The notes below the pieces were generated by a model. That model had not been told where the DNA came from. It did not search any database and saw nothing but the letters and a program-made list of their open reading frames with translations. DNA of 64,000 bases from assembly GCA_026014735.1 (NCBI GenBank), contig JAOZHT010000001.1:1054001-1118000 (forward strand). The letters are read 5' to 3'. Shown piece after piece: positions 35,264 through 44,339 of the stretch. Every line of letters starts with the position of its first letter. Position 1 is the first letter of the stretch. Source of the stretch: Candidatus Bathyarchaeota archaeon (GTDB taxonomy: Archaea; Thermoproteota; Bathyarchaeia; Bathyarchaeales; Bathycorpusculaceae). A program made the position numbers and the translations under genes.

Positions 35264-36411
35264 AAACTATCTTAGGAATACTCTCCATAGCCATAATAAT
35301 AACGGCGGCTATCGTCGCCTGGCAAATCTACCCTACACTAACCGGCGACCAAGACACCAACCCTTCCAGCACACCAACCCCTACCGCAACCCCTTCGCCC
35401 TCACCTTTACCTACTGCCGCACCAACGAGTTCGCCAACAAAGACCACCACCAAAACATCAACGTCAACTTCATCCCAATCAGGCACGTCTAATCCAACTC
35501 CCACTCCAACGCCTACACCGATCCCAGTCGAATGGAACCTCAACTTTACCGGCGGAAAATCGATTAACATGACGAACTTGGTTTTTGAGGCTCAAGCAAC
35601 AACTAAAGCATTAACCTATAACCAAACCAGCAGCAACACAACATGGACAGGGATACCCCTTCACGAGCTAGTTGACTACTATGCAAACACTGGCAGCATA
35701 AACTATGGTGTTCTATCAGTCGGATATAACGTCACAGTCATAGGCTCAGACAATTACTCGATCGAATTCAACGGCAGCCGGGTTAAAGGAAACAACGACA
35801 TAATCGTAGCTAACTCAGCCAACGGCACAAAACTCGGTGAGGTCTATTACCCCTTGACTTTGACAGGTGCCAACTTGACTAAAAAAGAAGGCGTTAAAGC
35901 GATCGCTCAAATTCAAATTGAAACCCTTCTGCCCGACAACGTGACCCTAACACTAAAAGCCGCTAACGGAACAACAATAGTGCTACATAAAAACGACATA
36001 AACGCCTTGCCAACAGTCAACGGAATGGCTGGAAGAAGCACCCATGGCACAATACAGGCAATCGGTAACTACACTGGCTTTTCAATACAATACCTCGCCA
36101 ATTTAGTTGGTGGAATGCCCGCCAATAGTTTCATTCGCCTTACAGCACCTGACACATACACAAAAGATTACTCATATGAGAATATGATGAACGGCACTGG
36201 CTATGCCACCTATGATCCAACAACGAACCTCGAGCGAAACGCAACGCAACCAATAACCGGCATCTTAGCATTTGCTGTCGATGGTCAATTGCTGCCTTCG
36301 TCTGACGGAACATTCAGGTCGGCTTTTGTGGGTCCCGAAGGCTTACTAACGATCAGCAGTATCTGGGTTAAATCGATTGTTCAAGTGAGCGTTATTCAAG
36401 TAGTTGCCTAA
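35251..36411 (+). CDS. Surface protein, second tandem paralogue
   Basis: 386 residues. An N-terminal membrane helix (about 5-25) is followed by a long Thr/Pro/Ser linker (about 35-90) and two domains. The first is divergent, and the second carries the GNYTGFSIQYLANLVGG and TYDPTT pattern of the neighbours. N-glycosylation sites are frequent. The ATG at 35251 is needed for the membrane helix and lies 26-29 nt from a TATATG box, so it may be leaderless. The layout, with the linker before both domains, differs from its two paralogues. Confidence 0.7.
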   Translation: MVISKTILGILSIAIIITAAIVAWQIYPTLTGDQDTNPSSTPTPTATPSPSPLPTAAPTSSPTKTTTKTSTSTSSQSGTSNPTPTPTPTPIPVEWNLNFTGGKSINMTNLVFEAQATTKALTYNQTSSNTTWTGIPLHELVDYYANTGSINYGVLSVGYNVTVIGSDNYSIEFNGSRVKGNNDIIVANSANGTKLGEVYYPLTLTGANLTKKEGVKAIAQIQIETLLPDNVTLTLKAANGTTIVLHKNDINALPTVNGMAGRSTHGTIQAIGNYTGFSIQYLANLVGGMPANSFIRLTAPDTYTKDYSYENMMNGTGYATYDPTTNLERNATQPITGILAFAVDGQLLPSSDGTFRSAFVGPEGLLTISSIWVKSIVQVSVIQVVA

Positions 36412-36436
36412 ACTTTAGGCCACCCTTCTTTTTTTT
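36407..36436 (+). terminator. Hairpin and T8 terminator overlapping the stop codon
   Basis: CCTAAA-C-TTTAGG at 36407-36419 is followed by eight T at 36429-36436. The hairpin includes the stop codon of the second surface protein. Confidence 0.5.
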
Positions 36437-36533
36437 AGACTGATTAATTTAAGTAGAAAGCGCTGGGTGAAAAGAAAGGTTCGTGGTAACGTTGGGTTTT
36501 TGGTTTCTACTTTTATTTTTGGGTCCGAAAGGT

Positions 36534-36557
36534 CGATATGATTAAATAGTAAGTTCG
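36534..36557 (+). promoter_or_regulatory. Shared surface-gene promoter motif, copy 4
   Basis: CGATATGATTAAATAGTAA followed by GTTCG. The first 19 bases are identical to copy 2, but the right arm differs. It ends 28 nt before the ATG at 36585. Confidence 0.55.
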
Positions 36558-36584
36558 CTTGTTGGTTTTAACAAGGTTAACCAG

Positions 36585-37805
36585 ATGACGTCTCAACCCA
36601 AAAAAAGAAAAACCAACCCCAAACTCATAGCCGCCATCGCAATTGCAATCATCATCGTATCATCAGCCTCGGCAGCAGCTATCTACATCTTCAACCAGCC
36701 CCCACAAATAAAGCCAACAACAACCGAACTCTCCGACCTCACCATTACGTTAGTCGGCGCTGACGGACAACAAAAAACCCTAAACAAAAATGACCTTCTA
36801 GCACTCCAAAGCGTTACGGGAGACGGAGGAATCCTTTCACATGCGACCCAAGTCAGCGGAGTCGGCGCGTACACAGGGGTCCCAGTGAAGACCCTTCTCA
36901 ATTTAGTCGGTGGAGTCAACATTGACCAAACTGTTACTGTGAAAGCCACCGACGGTTATACCATGACCTACACTTACAATCAAGTTGCTTCAGGCGAAGA
37001 ATTCGCCACCTACAACGCCTCCACCCTATCTCAAACCGCTCCAACCCAGCCAGTACAGCTTGTTTTAACGTATTACCGTGACGGAACTGTTCTACCGGAC
37101 GACGAGGGACCACTTAGGATGGGCGTTTTGGGGCGTGAAGGATTAATCACTCAGGGCAACCTTTGGGTAAAATGGGTTATTCAACTAACCGTTAATCCAT
37201 CCGCTCCAGTAACATCATCACCTACGCAGACATCCACGGCCACCACTGCCGCCACTCACAAGCCAGTCGCCTCAACTGCGCCTACAACCGCACCAACAGC
37301 CACTCCGACACCAACCCCAACCGCAGTGCCCATAACGGGAACTCAACTAACTGTTGTAGCAGCCAATGGCACACAAATCACTCTGGATTCTAACCAGTTA
37401 ATGGCGTTAACATCGGTTTCTGGGACAGGGGGAACTAAATCAGGCATTGGATTAGGCAACTATGGAATTTACACTGGAGTGCCCTTGCTAACTATATGTA
37501 GTTTGGTCGGCGGATTTAGCAGCACTAACATAATTAGGTTCACAGCTTCCGACAACTATGTCACAACCTACACCTACCAGCAAGCACACGGGCAAGACAT
37601 CCCAATGTATGATCAAAACCAAAACTCAGCTACGCCCACCCATGGACTAACAGTGATAATAGCTCACCATCTTAACGGTACAGCTTTACCACATGAAACA
37701 TCCAGCGACCCCGGACCCCTAAGAATAATGGCTATCGGCTCAGACGGCTACTATATGCAAGGCAATCTGAGCCCGCGTATGGTGGTAAAGATCGAAATCC
37801 TCTAA
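36585..37805 (+). CDS. Surface protein, third tandem paralogue
   Basis: 406 residues with the same plan as the first paralogue: N-terminal anchor (about 12-33), domain, Thr/Pro/Ala linker, domain. Both domains carry GxYTGVPxxT, LVGG, DGYTMTYTY or DNYVTTYTY, and GPLRMGVLG or GPLRIMAIG. The start MTSQPKKRKTNPK resembles MTTQPKKGINTK in the first copy, showing recent duplication. The role is unknown; an outward-facing binding or redox-related protein is possible. Confidence 0.7.
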   Translation: MTSQPKKRKTNPKLIAAIAIAIIIVSSASAAAIYIFNQPPQIKPTTTELSDLTITLVGADGQQKTLNKNDLLALQSVTGDGGILSHATQVSGVGAYTGVPVKTLLNLVGGVNIDQTVTVKATDGYTMTYTYNQVASGEEFATYNASTLSQTAPTQPVQLVLTYYRDGTVLPDDEGPLRMGVLGREGLITQGNLWVKWVIQLTVNPSAPVTSSPTQTSTATTAATHKPVASTAPTTAPTATPTPTPTAVPITGTQLTVVAANGTQITLDSNQLMALTSVSGTGGTKSGIGLGNYGIYTGVPLLTICSLVGGFSSTNIIRFTASDNYVTTYTYQQAHGQDIPMYDQNQNSATPTHGLTVIIAHHLNGTALPHETSSDPGPLRIMAIGSDGYYMQGNLSPRMVVKIEIL

Positions 37806-37831
37806 GCGTCTTTCTCAAAAAGGAATCTCAA

Positions 37832-38155
37832 CTAGAAGTCTTCTGTTTTCACCCAGATTTTCCCATCTACAACCTTGTGGGGGTAAGTAACCAGCACATA
37901 GGAGGGGTTCTCTTCGTATTCGCCGCTTTCAAGATCAAAGCGCCAGTCATGGCAGGGACAAACCACAAAGTTGCCGTCCAAGCTACCTCCGGCGAAGCTG
38001 CAGCCCATATGGGGGCATCGGTCGTCGATGACGTAGAGTTTGCCGTTTAGCTTTATGAAAAGCACCGGTGTGCCTTCGAGGCGAGCCATCTTCATGGCGC
38101 CTTCTTTGAGTTCGGATTCAGCTATTCCTTCCACGTAACCTTCATCGTCATACAT
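37832..38155 (-). CDS. Rieske [2Fe-2S] ferredoxin-like protein
   Basis: 107 residues, soluble. The Rieske ligands are CPHMGC and CPCHDW, giving C-x-H and C-x2-H. It is of the small nitrite reductase/dioxygenase ferredoxin type and carries electrons in the cytoplasm. No partner oxygenase or reductase is adjacent. It stands alone, divergent from gpmI. Confidence 0.9.
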   Translation of the reverse strand: MYDDEGYVEGIAESELKEGAMKMARLEGTPVLFIKLNGKLYVIDDRCPHMGCSFAGGSLDGNFVVCPCHDWRFDLESGEYEENPSYVLVTYPHKVVDGKIWVKTEDF

Positions 38156-38412
38156 ACGGTTCCCTTGAGTAATTTCTCGGGTGCATGATATTTAAAATTT
38201 ATTTGGCAAATCTCTTCCCCTGGGGAAGCGTTGACTCCTCTGTAGTTTCTGCAAAAAACCACGATAGGCGCCAAATATGCATCTGAGGGATTGTTAGCGC
38301 CGGCAATAACATGGCAACCCAAACAGCCCCACCGCCACATCAACAAACCGATCGTTGCAGGCAACACAAAGGCTATTAGCCCTAAATCGCCACTTAAGCG
38401 GGAGGAAACCCC

Positions 38413-39960
38413 ATGGATAAACCCGAACTCGGCATCGGCAACACGCGTCCCCTTGTGCTTGTTATACTCGACGGTTGGGGGCTACAGGAAAAAACAGTCG
38501 GCAACGCCATCGCAGCCGCTAACCTGCCGAATTTCCAGAGAATCTGGCGGCGATACCCCCACACGACGCTGAATGCTTCAGGCGATGCGGTAGGGCTGCC
38601 CGAGGGCGTGATGGGAAACTCGGAGGTCGGGCACCTTAACTTGGGCGCGGGCAGGTTAATCCTGCAGGATCTGGTGCGGATAAATAAAGCCATCCAAACC
38701 AGCGAATTCATGCATAACCCCACCCTGCTAAGCCACCTAAAAGCTGCCAGAGACGCGGGGCGCAGTATCCACTTCATGGGGTTGCTATCCGACGGCGGCG
38801 TCCACAGCGACATAAGCCACCTGTTTGCTCTTCTTAGGCTCGCTAAAACTTTGGGTTGCGAGAAGGTTTGGGTTCACTGTTTCCTCGACGGAAGAGATAC
38901 CCCGCCTAAAATCGCGGAGAAGTACCTTGATGAACTCCAAAAAATGATGGATGCCCTGTCAGTGGGGAAAATCGCTACGGTGATCGGTCGGTATTATGCG
39001 ATGGATAGGGATAACCGCTGGGATCGAACCGCAAAAGCCTACTATGCCATCACGCAGGCGGAGGGGCTAAAAGCATCGTCTGCAGAGGCGGCGCTGTCTG
39101 GGGCGTATCTGCGGGGGGAAGGCGACGAATTCGTGCAGCCCACCGTAATCGAGGGGTATGGCGGCTTTGGCGAGGGTGACCGTGTGGTTTTCTATAACTT
39201 CCGCTCGGACAGGCCCCGGCAGCTGGTGCGCAGCCTCTACCAACCCGGCTTTGACTTCTTTGACCGAAAAGTCTTCTTCCATCCCGACGTTGTATGCATG
39301 ACGCAGTACGATAAAGAATTCCATTTGCCCACCGTGTTTCCGCCCCTGCAAATCAAAAATGGGTTAGGCGAGTATCTTAGCAGCCGGGGACTACGTCAAT
39401 TCCGCATCGCCGAGACCGAAAAGTATGCGCATGTCACCTTCTTCTTCAACGGCGGAGTCGAGAAACCCTACCCCGGCGAGGACCGCGTGCTCGTCAAGTC
39501 GCCTAAGGTGGCAACATATAACCTAAAGCCGCAGATGAGCGCAGAAGAGGTCACCGCGATTCTAGTCGAGAAAATAACGGCTCAGCTCTATGATTTTGTT
39601 TTGGTAAACTATGCTAACCCCGACATGGTTTCCCACACCGCAGACTGGAAAGCCACCATTGCGGCGCTGGAAACTATTGATGAATGCTTAGGCAAAGTCC
39701 TTGCTGCCACCGCGCGGGCGGGGGGACTCTGCATCGTCACCTCTGACCATGGACACGCTGAGCAACTCATCGACCCTGACACAGGCGGCCCCTGGACAGC
39801 GCATACCTGCAACCCCGTGCCCTTCATCGTCGTGACTGATGCCCCGCTTAAGCTGCGACAGGGTCAACTGGGTGATGTGGCGCCGACTGTGCTGGAGCTT
39901 ATGGGTATAGCGCAGCCCAGCGAGATGACGGGGCGTTCCCTAATAGAGAAAACAGTATAA
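38413..39960 (+). CDS. gpmI: 2,3-bisphosphoglycerate-independent phosphoglycerate mutase
   Basis: 515 residues of the bacterial GpmI type, interconverting 3- and 2-phosphoglycerate. The catalytic Ser70 is in GNSEVGHLNLGAG. Other marks are ILDGWG, FLDGRDTPP, GRYYAMDRDNRWDR, FYNFRSDR and the metal motif SDHGHAEQ. Most archaea use the shorter ApgM, so transfer from bacteria is likely. A GGAGG lies about 11 nt upstream of the ATG. The HprK-like gene is convergent at 3 nt. Confidence 0.95.
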   Translation: MDKPELGIGNTRPLVLVILDGWGLQEKTVGNAIAAANLPNFQRIWRRYPHTTLNASGDAVGLPEGVMGNSEVGHLNLGAGRLILQDLVRINKAIQTSEFMHNPTLLSHLKAARDAGRSIHFMGLLSDGGVHSDISHLFALLRLAKTLGCEKVWVHCFLDGRDTPPKIAEKYLDELQKMMDALSVGKIATVIGRYYAMDRDNRWDRTAKAYYAITQAEGLKASSAEAALSGAYLRGEGDEFVQPTVIEGYGGFGEGDRVVFYNFRSDRPRQLVRSLYQPGFDFFDRKVFFHPDVVCMTQYDKEFHLPTVFPPLQIKNGLGEYLSSRGLRQFRIAETEKYAHVTFFFNGGVEKPYPGEDRVLVKSPKVATYNLKPQMSAEEVTAILVEKITAQLYDFVLVNYANPDMVSHTADWKATIAALETIDECLGKVLAATARAGGLCIVTSDHGHAEQLIDPDTGGPWTAHTCNPVPFIVVTDAPLKLRQGQLGDVAPTVLELMGIAQPSEMTGRSLIEKTV

Positions 39961-39963
39961 CCC

Positions 39964-40908
39964 TTACTGTTTAAGCCCCAAAACCTTCCTGATTTCGTTC
40001 TGCGTCTGCTGCGGGGTCCCCGCTGTATTGACAAGGTATACGCTGCTTTGGTTGAAGAAGCGGCGGAAAAAGTCGGTGCGCAACTGCATCTTGCGTTCGT
40101 CTTGGACGAGTTGGTGGGGGTTGCAGAAGTTGTTTGCCAGCAGATACTCCAGCGCCTCCTCAGTGTCCATTGCAGTGACGATTTTAGGGTCGGATGGGTC
40201 GCGTTTTAGCATTATGATTTTGTGGATGGTCGCCATCGGGATGACACCGCCACCGCCCACAATCCAGCGGATATTCACTATGGCTCTGCCGCGGTTATCA
40301 AACTTGGTTTTATCCACCAGCCGCTCATACTCATTCCAGATTTTCCCTATATCAGCTTGGATGTAGGTGTTCTTCTCGGAGCCAAACGCCAGCGGCTCGC
40401 GGGTGCTGAGGCGCACAAAGTACCAGTCGTCGCTGATTAGCCGCGCAGTTGGAATACGCAGCAGCCCCCATGAATGCGTGGTTTTGCCCGTGCCCGAAGG
40501 AGCAATAATCGAGATGCCCAGGCAGCTTACGTCTATGGCGGCGCCATGCACCGAGTAGATGTGATGCTCATCCTCCAAGATGTCGCCTGCAACCGCCAAC
40601 GCGATGCTCTTGACCCAACCATAATACTCTACGTTTATGAGAAAAGCGGTTTTAGTGTAGGGGTCATACTTGACGCTCATCGGCTGATCTGGCTCGGCGA
40701 GGACGATGAGGCGCCCATGGCTGCGGCTATTCTCATTTGCCGAGTAAAAGTTGTCTTCCCACTGGTCCTTGATTTCGACGGAGTCAGTTAAAACCTTGAT
40801 GCAGCAACCGTAGATGTCAGCTTTGCTGGAGTAAAGCATCCGCGGCTCGTAAGTTTGGTAGAGGGCATCTTTCTCTTTTGAATCAATCAACTGCACAGTA
40901 TAACCCAT
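39964..40908 (-). CDS. HprK-like P-loop kinase
   Basis: 314 residues. The P-loop APSGTGKTTHSWGLL, with GAAIDV before it and ISDDWYFV after it, matches the HPr kinase/PEP carboxykinase-like family. The HGAAI strand and the paired Asp residues fit catalytic positions. There is no PTS HPr gene here, so the substrate is not HPr as far as can be seen; related proteins occur in archaea and with peptide biosynthesis loci. It may phosphorylate a small molecule or a protein. Confidence 0.65.
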   Translation of the reverse strand: MGYTVQLIDSKEKDALYQTYEPRMLYSSKADIYGCCIKVLTDSVEIKDQWEDNFYSANENSRSHGRLIVLAEPDQPMSVKYDPYTKTAFLINVEYYGWVKSIALAVAGDILEDEHHIYSVHGAAIDVSCLGISIIAPSGTGKTTHSWGLLRIPTARLISDDWYFVRLSTREPLAFGSEKNTYIQADIGKIWNEYERLVDKTKFDNRGRAIVNIRWIVGGGGVIPMATIHKIIMLKRDPSDPKIVTAMDTEEALEYLLANNFCNPHQLVQDERKMQLRTDFFRRFFNQSSVYLVNTAGTPQQTQNEIRKVLGLKQ

Positions 40909-40979
40909 CAGGTAGCCTCCAAAACCATTAATAGTTAACCGTCGACGAGGGGATAAGGGTTTCGCGCCGAGCCAGCGCC

Positions 40980-42437
40980 TCAGCCCCGCAGCGTCTCAAT
41001 GAATCCCCGTATCACATCATTCATCGATTGAATCAACGGATACCGAATAGTCCGCGGCGTAAGCTTCTCAAGGCGATTCACCCGGAAGTAAATGGGTGGA
41101 TGCGGATCCAGCCCTATCCATTCCTGGATACGGTAGGAGGGCACACGCTCGTAGAGCAGCCGCTGAAAACCGATTTTCTCCAGCGACCCCGCCAGAACCT
41201 GCGGATTCCCCACCACCATCGCGGAAACAAGGTCAGCTCTGGCTTCGAAGAATTTAGCGATGAAGAAAATCAGCACCATAACCGCCCAGAAGTAGGCGAA
41301 GAAGAGGAACGAGGAGAAAATCAGCGGAAACAACGGAAACAGAACGTAGAATCGGAAGAGAAACTCCGCTGATACCAACCCGTAGAGTATGAGGGGGTCT
41401 CTGCCGCGGAGGTGCCCAAACTCATGCCCTAAAACTCCCAGCAACTCATTTTCGTCTAGCTGCACAAGGATGCCTGTGGTGATTAGGACTAAGCCGCGTT
41501 TGGGGCTGGGACCGGAGGCGGCGGCGTTAGGAACCATGGTGTTTGAAACCACTATTTGAGGCATCGGGAAATGGAAGCGGTCAGCAATGTTCTTCACAAG
41601 GCCGTAAACATTGACTTTTTTGGCCTTTAGGTTCTGCAGTTCACATGGTACACCGTGTTTGAGAAAGATTTTCTGGGCCGCATCCGTGTCAACCTCGCCA
41701 TTTTTAGCGATGATTTCCTCGTAAATTTCCTTTTTGATAGCTATGAGAGTTTCCCGGGGGTAAGTTTTGTAGAAGTCGCTTTTTTCGCTCACGGGCAAAT
41801 AGTACTCCAGCAGATGAATGATGGGGTTAGCTGCGGTGATGTGCCAGTCGGCGCTGCGGGCGATGAAGCGGTTAGCGTAGAAAACAAAGCCAAATTGGAT
41901 GCCTATCAAAATCACCGGGGCAACCCAGAAGGCATCTGGAAGCGCCGTCGCGATGGTGACGAATATGAGCATGCCAAAAACGATGAAGACAACAAAGAAG
42001 AGAACCTGAGTTTCCAAGAAAAGCCGATTGAAGGATTTCTCGGGTTTAGTGTATGCTTCAGGCACGATTTCCTCGCCTTCTCGCCAAGCAAAAAAGACGG
42101 TGGCGTTGCGTACGTTCTGAGAGAAAATCTGCATGGCGATAAGCACGTCCTGTTTGGCTTCATCTACGGTTGTTTGGGAGGCAACCGATGTGAGGGGCTC
42201 GATTTTTAGTTCAAAGGGCGTGCCGCTTTTCACTGCTACCTCTGCAAGGCGGTTCCCGTGGGGGTCAGTTACTATGTAGGATAGCTTTTCTCCCTGTGCG
42301 TTTGACACGCGGGTTATGTCGCAGAATCTTTGTTTCTGGGCAAGCAAATATTCGGCGTATATGAAGTCGAATAGTTTCTCATAGTAGCTGGGAGGAACCT
42401 CAGGATTAATTCTGTACGAAAAAGGAGCAGATATCAT
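40980..42437 (-). CDS. M48 family membrane metalloprotease (HtpX-like)
   Basis: 485 residues. An N-terminal soluble domain (about 1-135) is followed by two helices (about 140-190). Then comes the peptidase domain with GHEFGHLRGRD, giving His, Glu and His for zinc, and a downstream Glu in FFEARADL. Two more membrane helices lie between. The active site faces the cytoplasm in related HtpX proteins, which remove damaged membrane proteins. The N-terminal domain is larger than in HtpX. Confidence 0.88.
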   Translation of the reverse strand: MISAPFSYRINPEVPPSYYEKLFDFIYAEYLLAQKQRFCDITRVSNAQGEKLSYIVTDPHGNRLAEVAVKSGTPFELKIEPLTSVASQTTVDEAKQDVLIAMQIFSQNVRNATVFFAWREGEEIVPEAYTKPEKSFNRLFLETQVLFFVVFIVFGMLIFVTIATALPDAFWVAPVILIGIQFGFVFYANRFIARSADWHITAANPIIHLLEYYLPVSEKSDFYKTYPRETLIAIKKEIYEEIIAKNGEVDTDAAQKIFLKHGVPCELQNLKAKKVNVYGLVKNIADRFHFPMPQIVVSNTMVPNAAASGPSPKRGLVLITTGILVQLDENELLGVLGHEFGHLRGRDPLILYGLVSAEFLFRFYVLFPLFPLIFSSFLFFAYFWAVMVLIFFIAKFFEARADLVSAMVVGNPQVLAGSLEKIGFQRLLYERVPSYRIQEWIGLDPHPPIYFRVNRLEKLTPRTIRYPLIQSMNDVIRGFIETLRG

Positions 42438-42704
42438 TTGATACTGACAAAACCTACATTAATCAACGTTTTTCCATTTAATATCTATATTGCCGACCAA
42501 AAACTGCCCTGCAGAGCAACATACAAGAGACGCTTTTCCGGGCAGTTTAGAGGGAGGAGCGTTTATTAATATCGAAATAATCATTGTTGCATTGCCGTTA
42601 GAGGAAATCAGTTCTTGTCAGATCAAATCGCTCTCGGGACGGTTTGATGGAGAAGCTTTAGCGGCGACTATACGGTCTTGAGCCGTTGTTTGGAAGGTAT
42701 GTAG

Positions 42705-43103
42705 GTGGCAACATCTAAAAAAACAATCCTGGTTGTTGACGACGACAAATCGATACTTCGAACTTTCACTCGTATTCTACAGAAAAGCGGCTATGAAATC
42801 GTCACGGCGGAGACAGGAAAAGAAGCCATAGAGAAAGCTGAGAATCGCCACTACGACTTAGCCCTAGTAGACATACGGTTACCTGACATGGATGGCACGG
42901 ATTTGTTGGCGAAACTCAAAAAGCAGCTCCAGCAAACCGTAAAAATCATGATTACGGGTTTTCCGTCGCTGGAAACGGGCGTTAAAGCCCTCGACGAAGG
43001 CGCAGACGCATATCTGGTGAAGCCCGTTAAGCCCCAAGAGCTTTTGGTGCTTCTTGAAGAGAAACTCAAGAACCGCGAGGAAGCAACCGAAGTCAGCCAC
43101 TAA
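42705..43103 (+). CDS. CheY-like response regulator
   Basis: 132 residues, a single receiver domain. VVDDDKS supplies the acidic pair, LVDIRLPDMDG the phosphorylated Asp, ITGFPS the Thr, and LVKPVKP the Lys. No output domain. It starts at GTG. It could receive phosphate from the orphan kinase at 9417 or another; the link is inference. Confidence 0.92.
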   Translation: MATSKKTILVVDDDKSILRTFTRILQKSGYEIVTAETGKEAIEKAENRHYDLALVDIRLPDMDGTDLLAKLKKQLQQTVKIMITGFPSLETGVKALDEGADAYLVKPVKPQELLVLLEEKLKNREEATEVSH

Positions 43104-43227
43104 GATGGCGTTTTTGACTTAGCCCTAGCAAACCATAAGGGTACTGATCAACCTCTTTTTGGCATCCATAAACGCAACTCGACACAAAAGAGTTTGCATT
43201 AGAAGATGTTTTGGATTGGGTTCGCTA

Positions 43228-43373
43228 CCTGATATTAGTGTCAGGTGCCGTTTGGCAAATATGTGCTGTGCGGGGATGCCCAAGGATGCATATCTGGGAG
43301 CCTAAGCCCCATCGTGCATAGTTGGAGACGGAGCCTCGCGCATCAGCGGTTTATCTGCCAAACGACGCTTTTT
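43228..43373 (+). ncRNA. Candidate structured RNA
   Basis: Nested pairings fill this intergenic stretch. CCTGA/TCAGG make a first hairpin (43228-43245). CGTTTGGCA (43249-43257) pairs perfectly with TGCCAAACG (43356-43364). Inside lie TATGTGC/GTGCATA (43260/43314, two wobbles), GGGG/CCCC (43272/43307) and CCCA/TGGG (43279/43295). Five T follow at 43369-43373, fitting an archaeal terminator. No known RNA family is recognised and no clear TATA box precedes it. Confidence 0.4.
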
Positions 43374-43547
43374 CCGGCATGGTACAGTTTAGTTAACAGA
43401 AAATAAGGGTATGTGATTGTTGGTTATCAGTCACAGAGGGCCGATGCAAAGGCTTGCCGCGCCAACAAAAAATGATGTCTGTGGTTGAAGCAGCACTATC
43501 ACACAGGTTAATACGCGTTTTCTCCGCTTCTTTGATGGTGAAAAATT

Positions 43548-43757
43548 GTGCAGACCACAAGTTTTAGCGACAAACAAGGAATGGAGATCTGCGAGAACGT
43601 TGGACGCATGCTCGTCGACGAACTCGATAATGAGGAAGTCTGGAACAAGGTTGAGCAGATGCTTGAGGGTTACCTCAAAAGCAACAACCTAAACGAAGAC
43701 GCTAAGGAATTAACTGATCGGCTGGAATGGTCAGTTAAGGTTAGGCTAAAAAAATAG
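43548..43757 (+). CDS. Small hypothetical protein
   Basis: 69 residues, helical and acidic, starting at GTG. I recognise no family. The next small gene follows after 26 nt with its own strong Shine-Dalgarno site, so the two probably share an mRNA. The structured RNA candidate ends about 175 nt upstream. Confidence 0.6.
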   Translation: MQTTSFSDKQGMEICENVGRMLVDELDNEEVWNKVEQMLEGYLKSNNLNEDAKELTDRLEWSVKVRLKK

Positions 43758-43783
43758 CTGTTCCGATTTTGGAGGCGACAAGC

Positions 43784-43945
43784 GTGACAGAGCAGGAACG
43801 CGGGCAAATCACAGTGGAGCAAAAGAAGAAAAACCGTGAAATATTTGAAGAGCAAGGCAAACGTGTGGAGGTTCCCCCTGACGTAAGCGAGCAGAAAAAG
43901 AAGGCGCTGAGGCAAACGGGGGAAGATGCGACTCAGGGTTGGTGA
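43784..43945 (+). CDS. Very small charged protein (53 residues)
   Basis: Starts at GTG with GGAGG at 43771-43775, spaced 8 nt, an excellent site. The 53-residue product is rich in Glu, Gln and Lys, with EQKKKNREIFEEQGKRVEVP and SEQKKKAL. No known family. It lies in line with the 69-residue gene. The ribosome-binding site and the matching orientation are the main evidence that it is real. Confidence 0.6.
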   Translation: MTEQERGQITVEQKKKNREIFEEQGKRVEVPPDVSEQKKKALRQTGEDATQGW

Positions 43946-44057
43946 GCCGTTTCTGGGTAAAAAAGACACATTTTGCTTGTTTTCACTGTTTAAATTCAAT
44001 AATTTTCCCTACGATTTAGCTGTAGGCAAATGTTTTATTAACTAGTTCTATAGAGAT

Positions 44058-44339
44058 TTGGTGACGCAGAGTGAGCGAACAGTGGAAGAGGACATAATAG
44101 AAATCGGGAACATAACTCACTACTTCTCAAAAATAAACGTGGCAGTCGTCGCCTTGATGCTTCCGCTCTCCATTGGCGACCGAATCCAAATCAAGGGACC
44201 CCAAACAGATTTTGAACAACTCGTCGAATCTATCCAGATAGAAAACAGGATAATCCGACGCGCCGAAGGCGGCCAGAATGTCGGCTTAAAAGTTAGTCAG
44301 CCTGTCCGCGGAAAGGACGTTGTGTACAAAAAGTTTTAG
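44058..44339 (+). CDS. Translation elongation factor-like beta-barrel protein
   Basis: 93 residues matching EF-Tu domain 2-like small proteins, with IGNITHYFSKINVAVVALMLPLSIGDRIQIKG, then TDFEQLVESIQIE and VGLKVSQPVRGKDVVYK. This barrel also ends U32 peptidases and related RNA hydroxylation proteins. No GTPase domain is present. The start is TTG (a GTG follows directly). Its stop overlaps the end of the convergent radical SAM gene by 4 nt. Confidence 0.8.
   Translation: MVTQSERTVEEDIIEIGNITHYFSKINVAVVALMLPLSIGDRIQIKGPQTDFEQLVESIQIENRIIRRAEGGQNVGLKVSQPVRGKDVVYKKF

Noticed and set aside
42490-42681. 63-codon frame before the response regulator
   Set aside because: No recognisable domain or ribosome-binding site. 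It probably covers promoter DNA.
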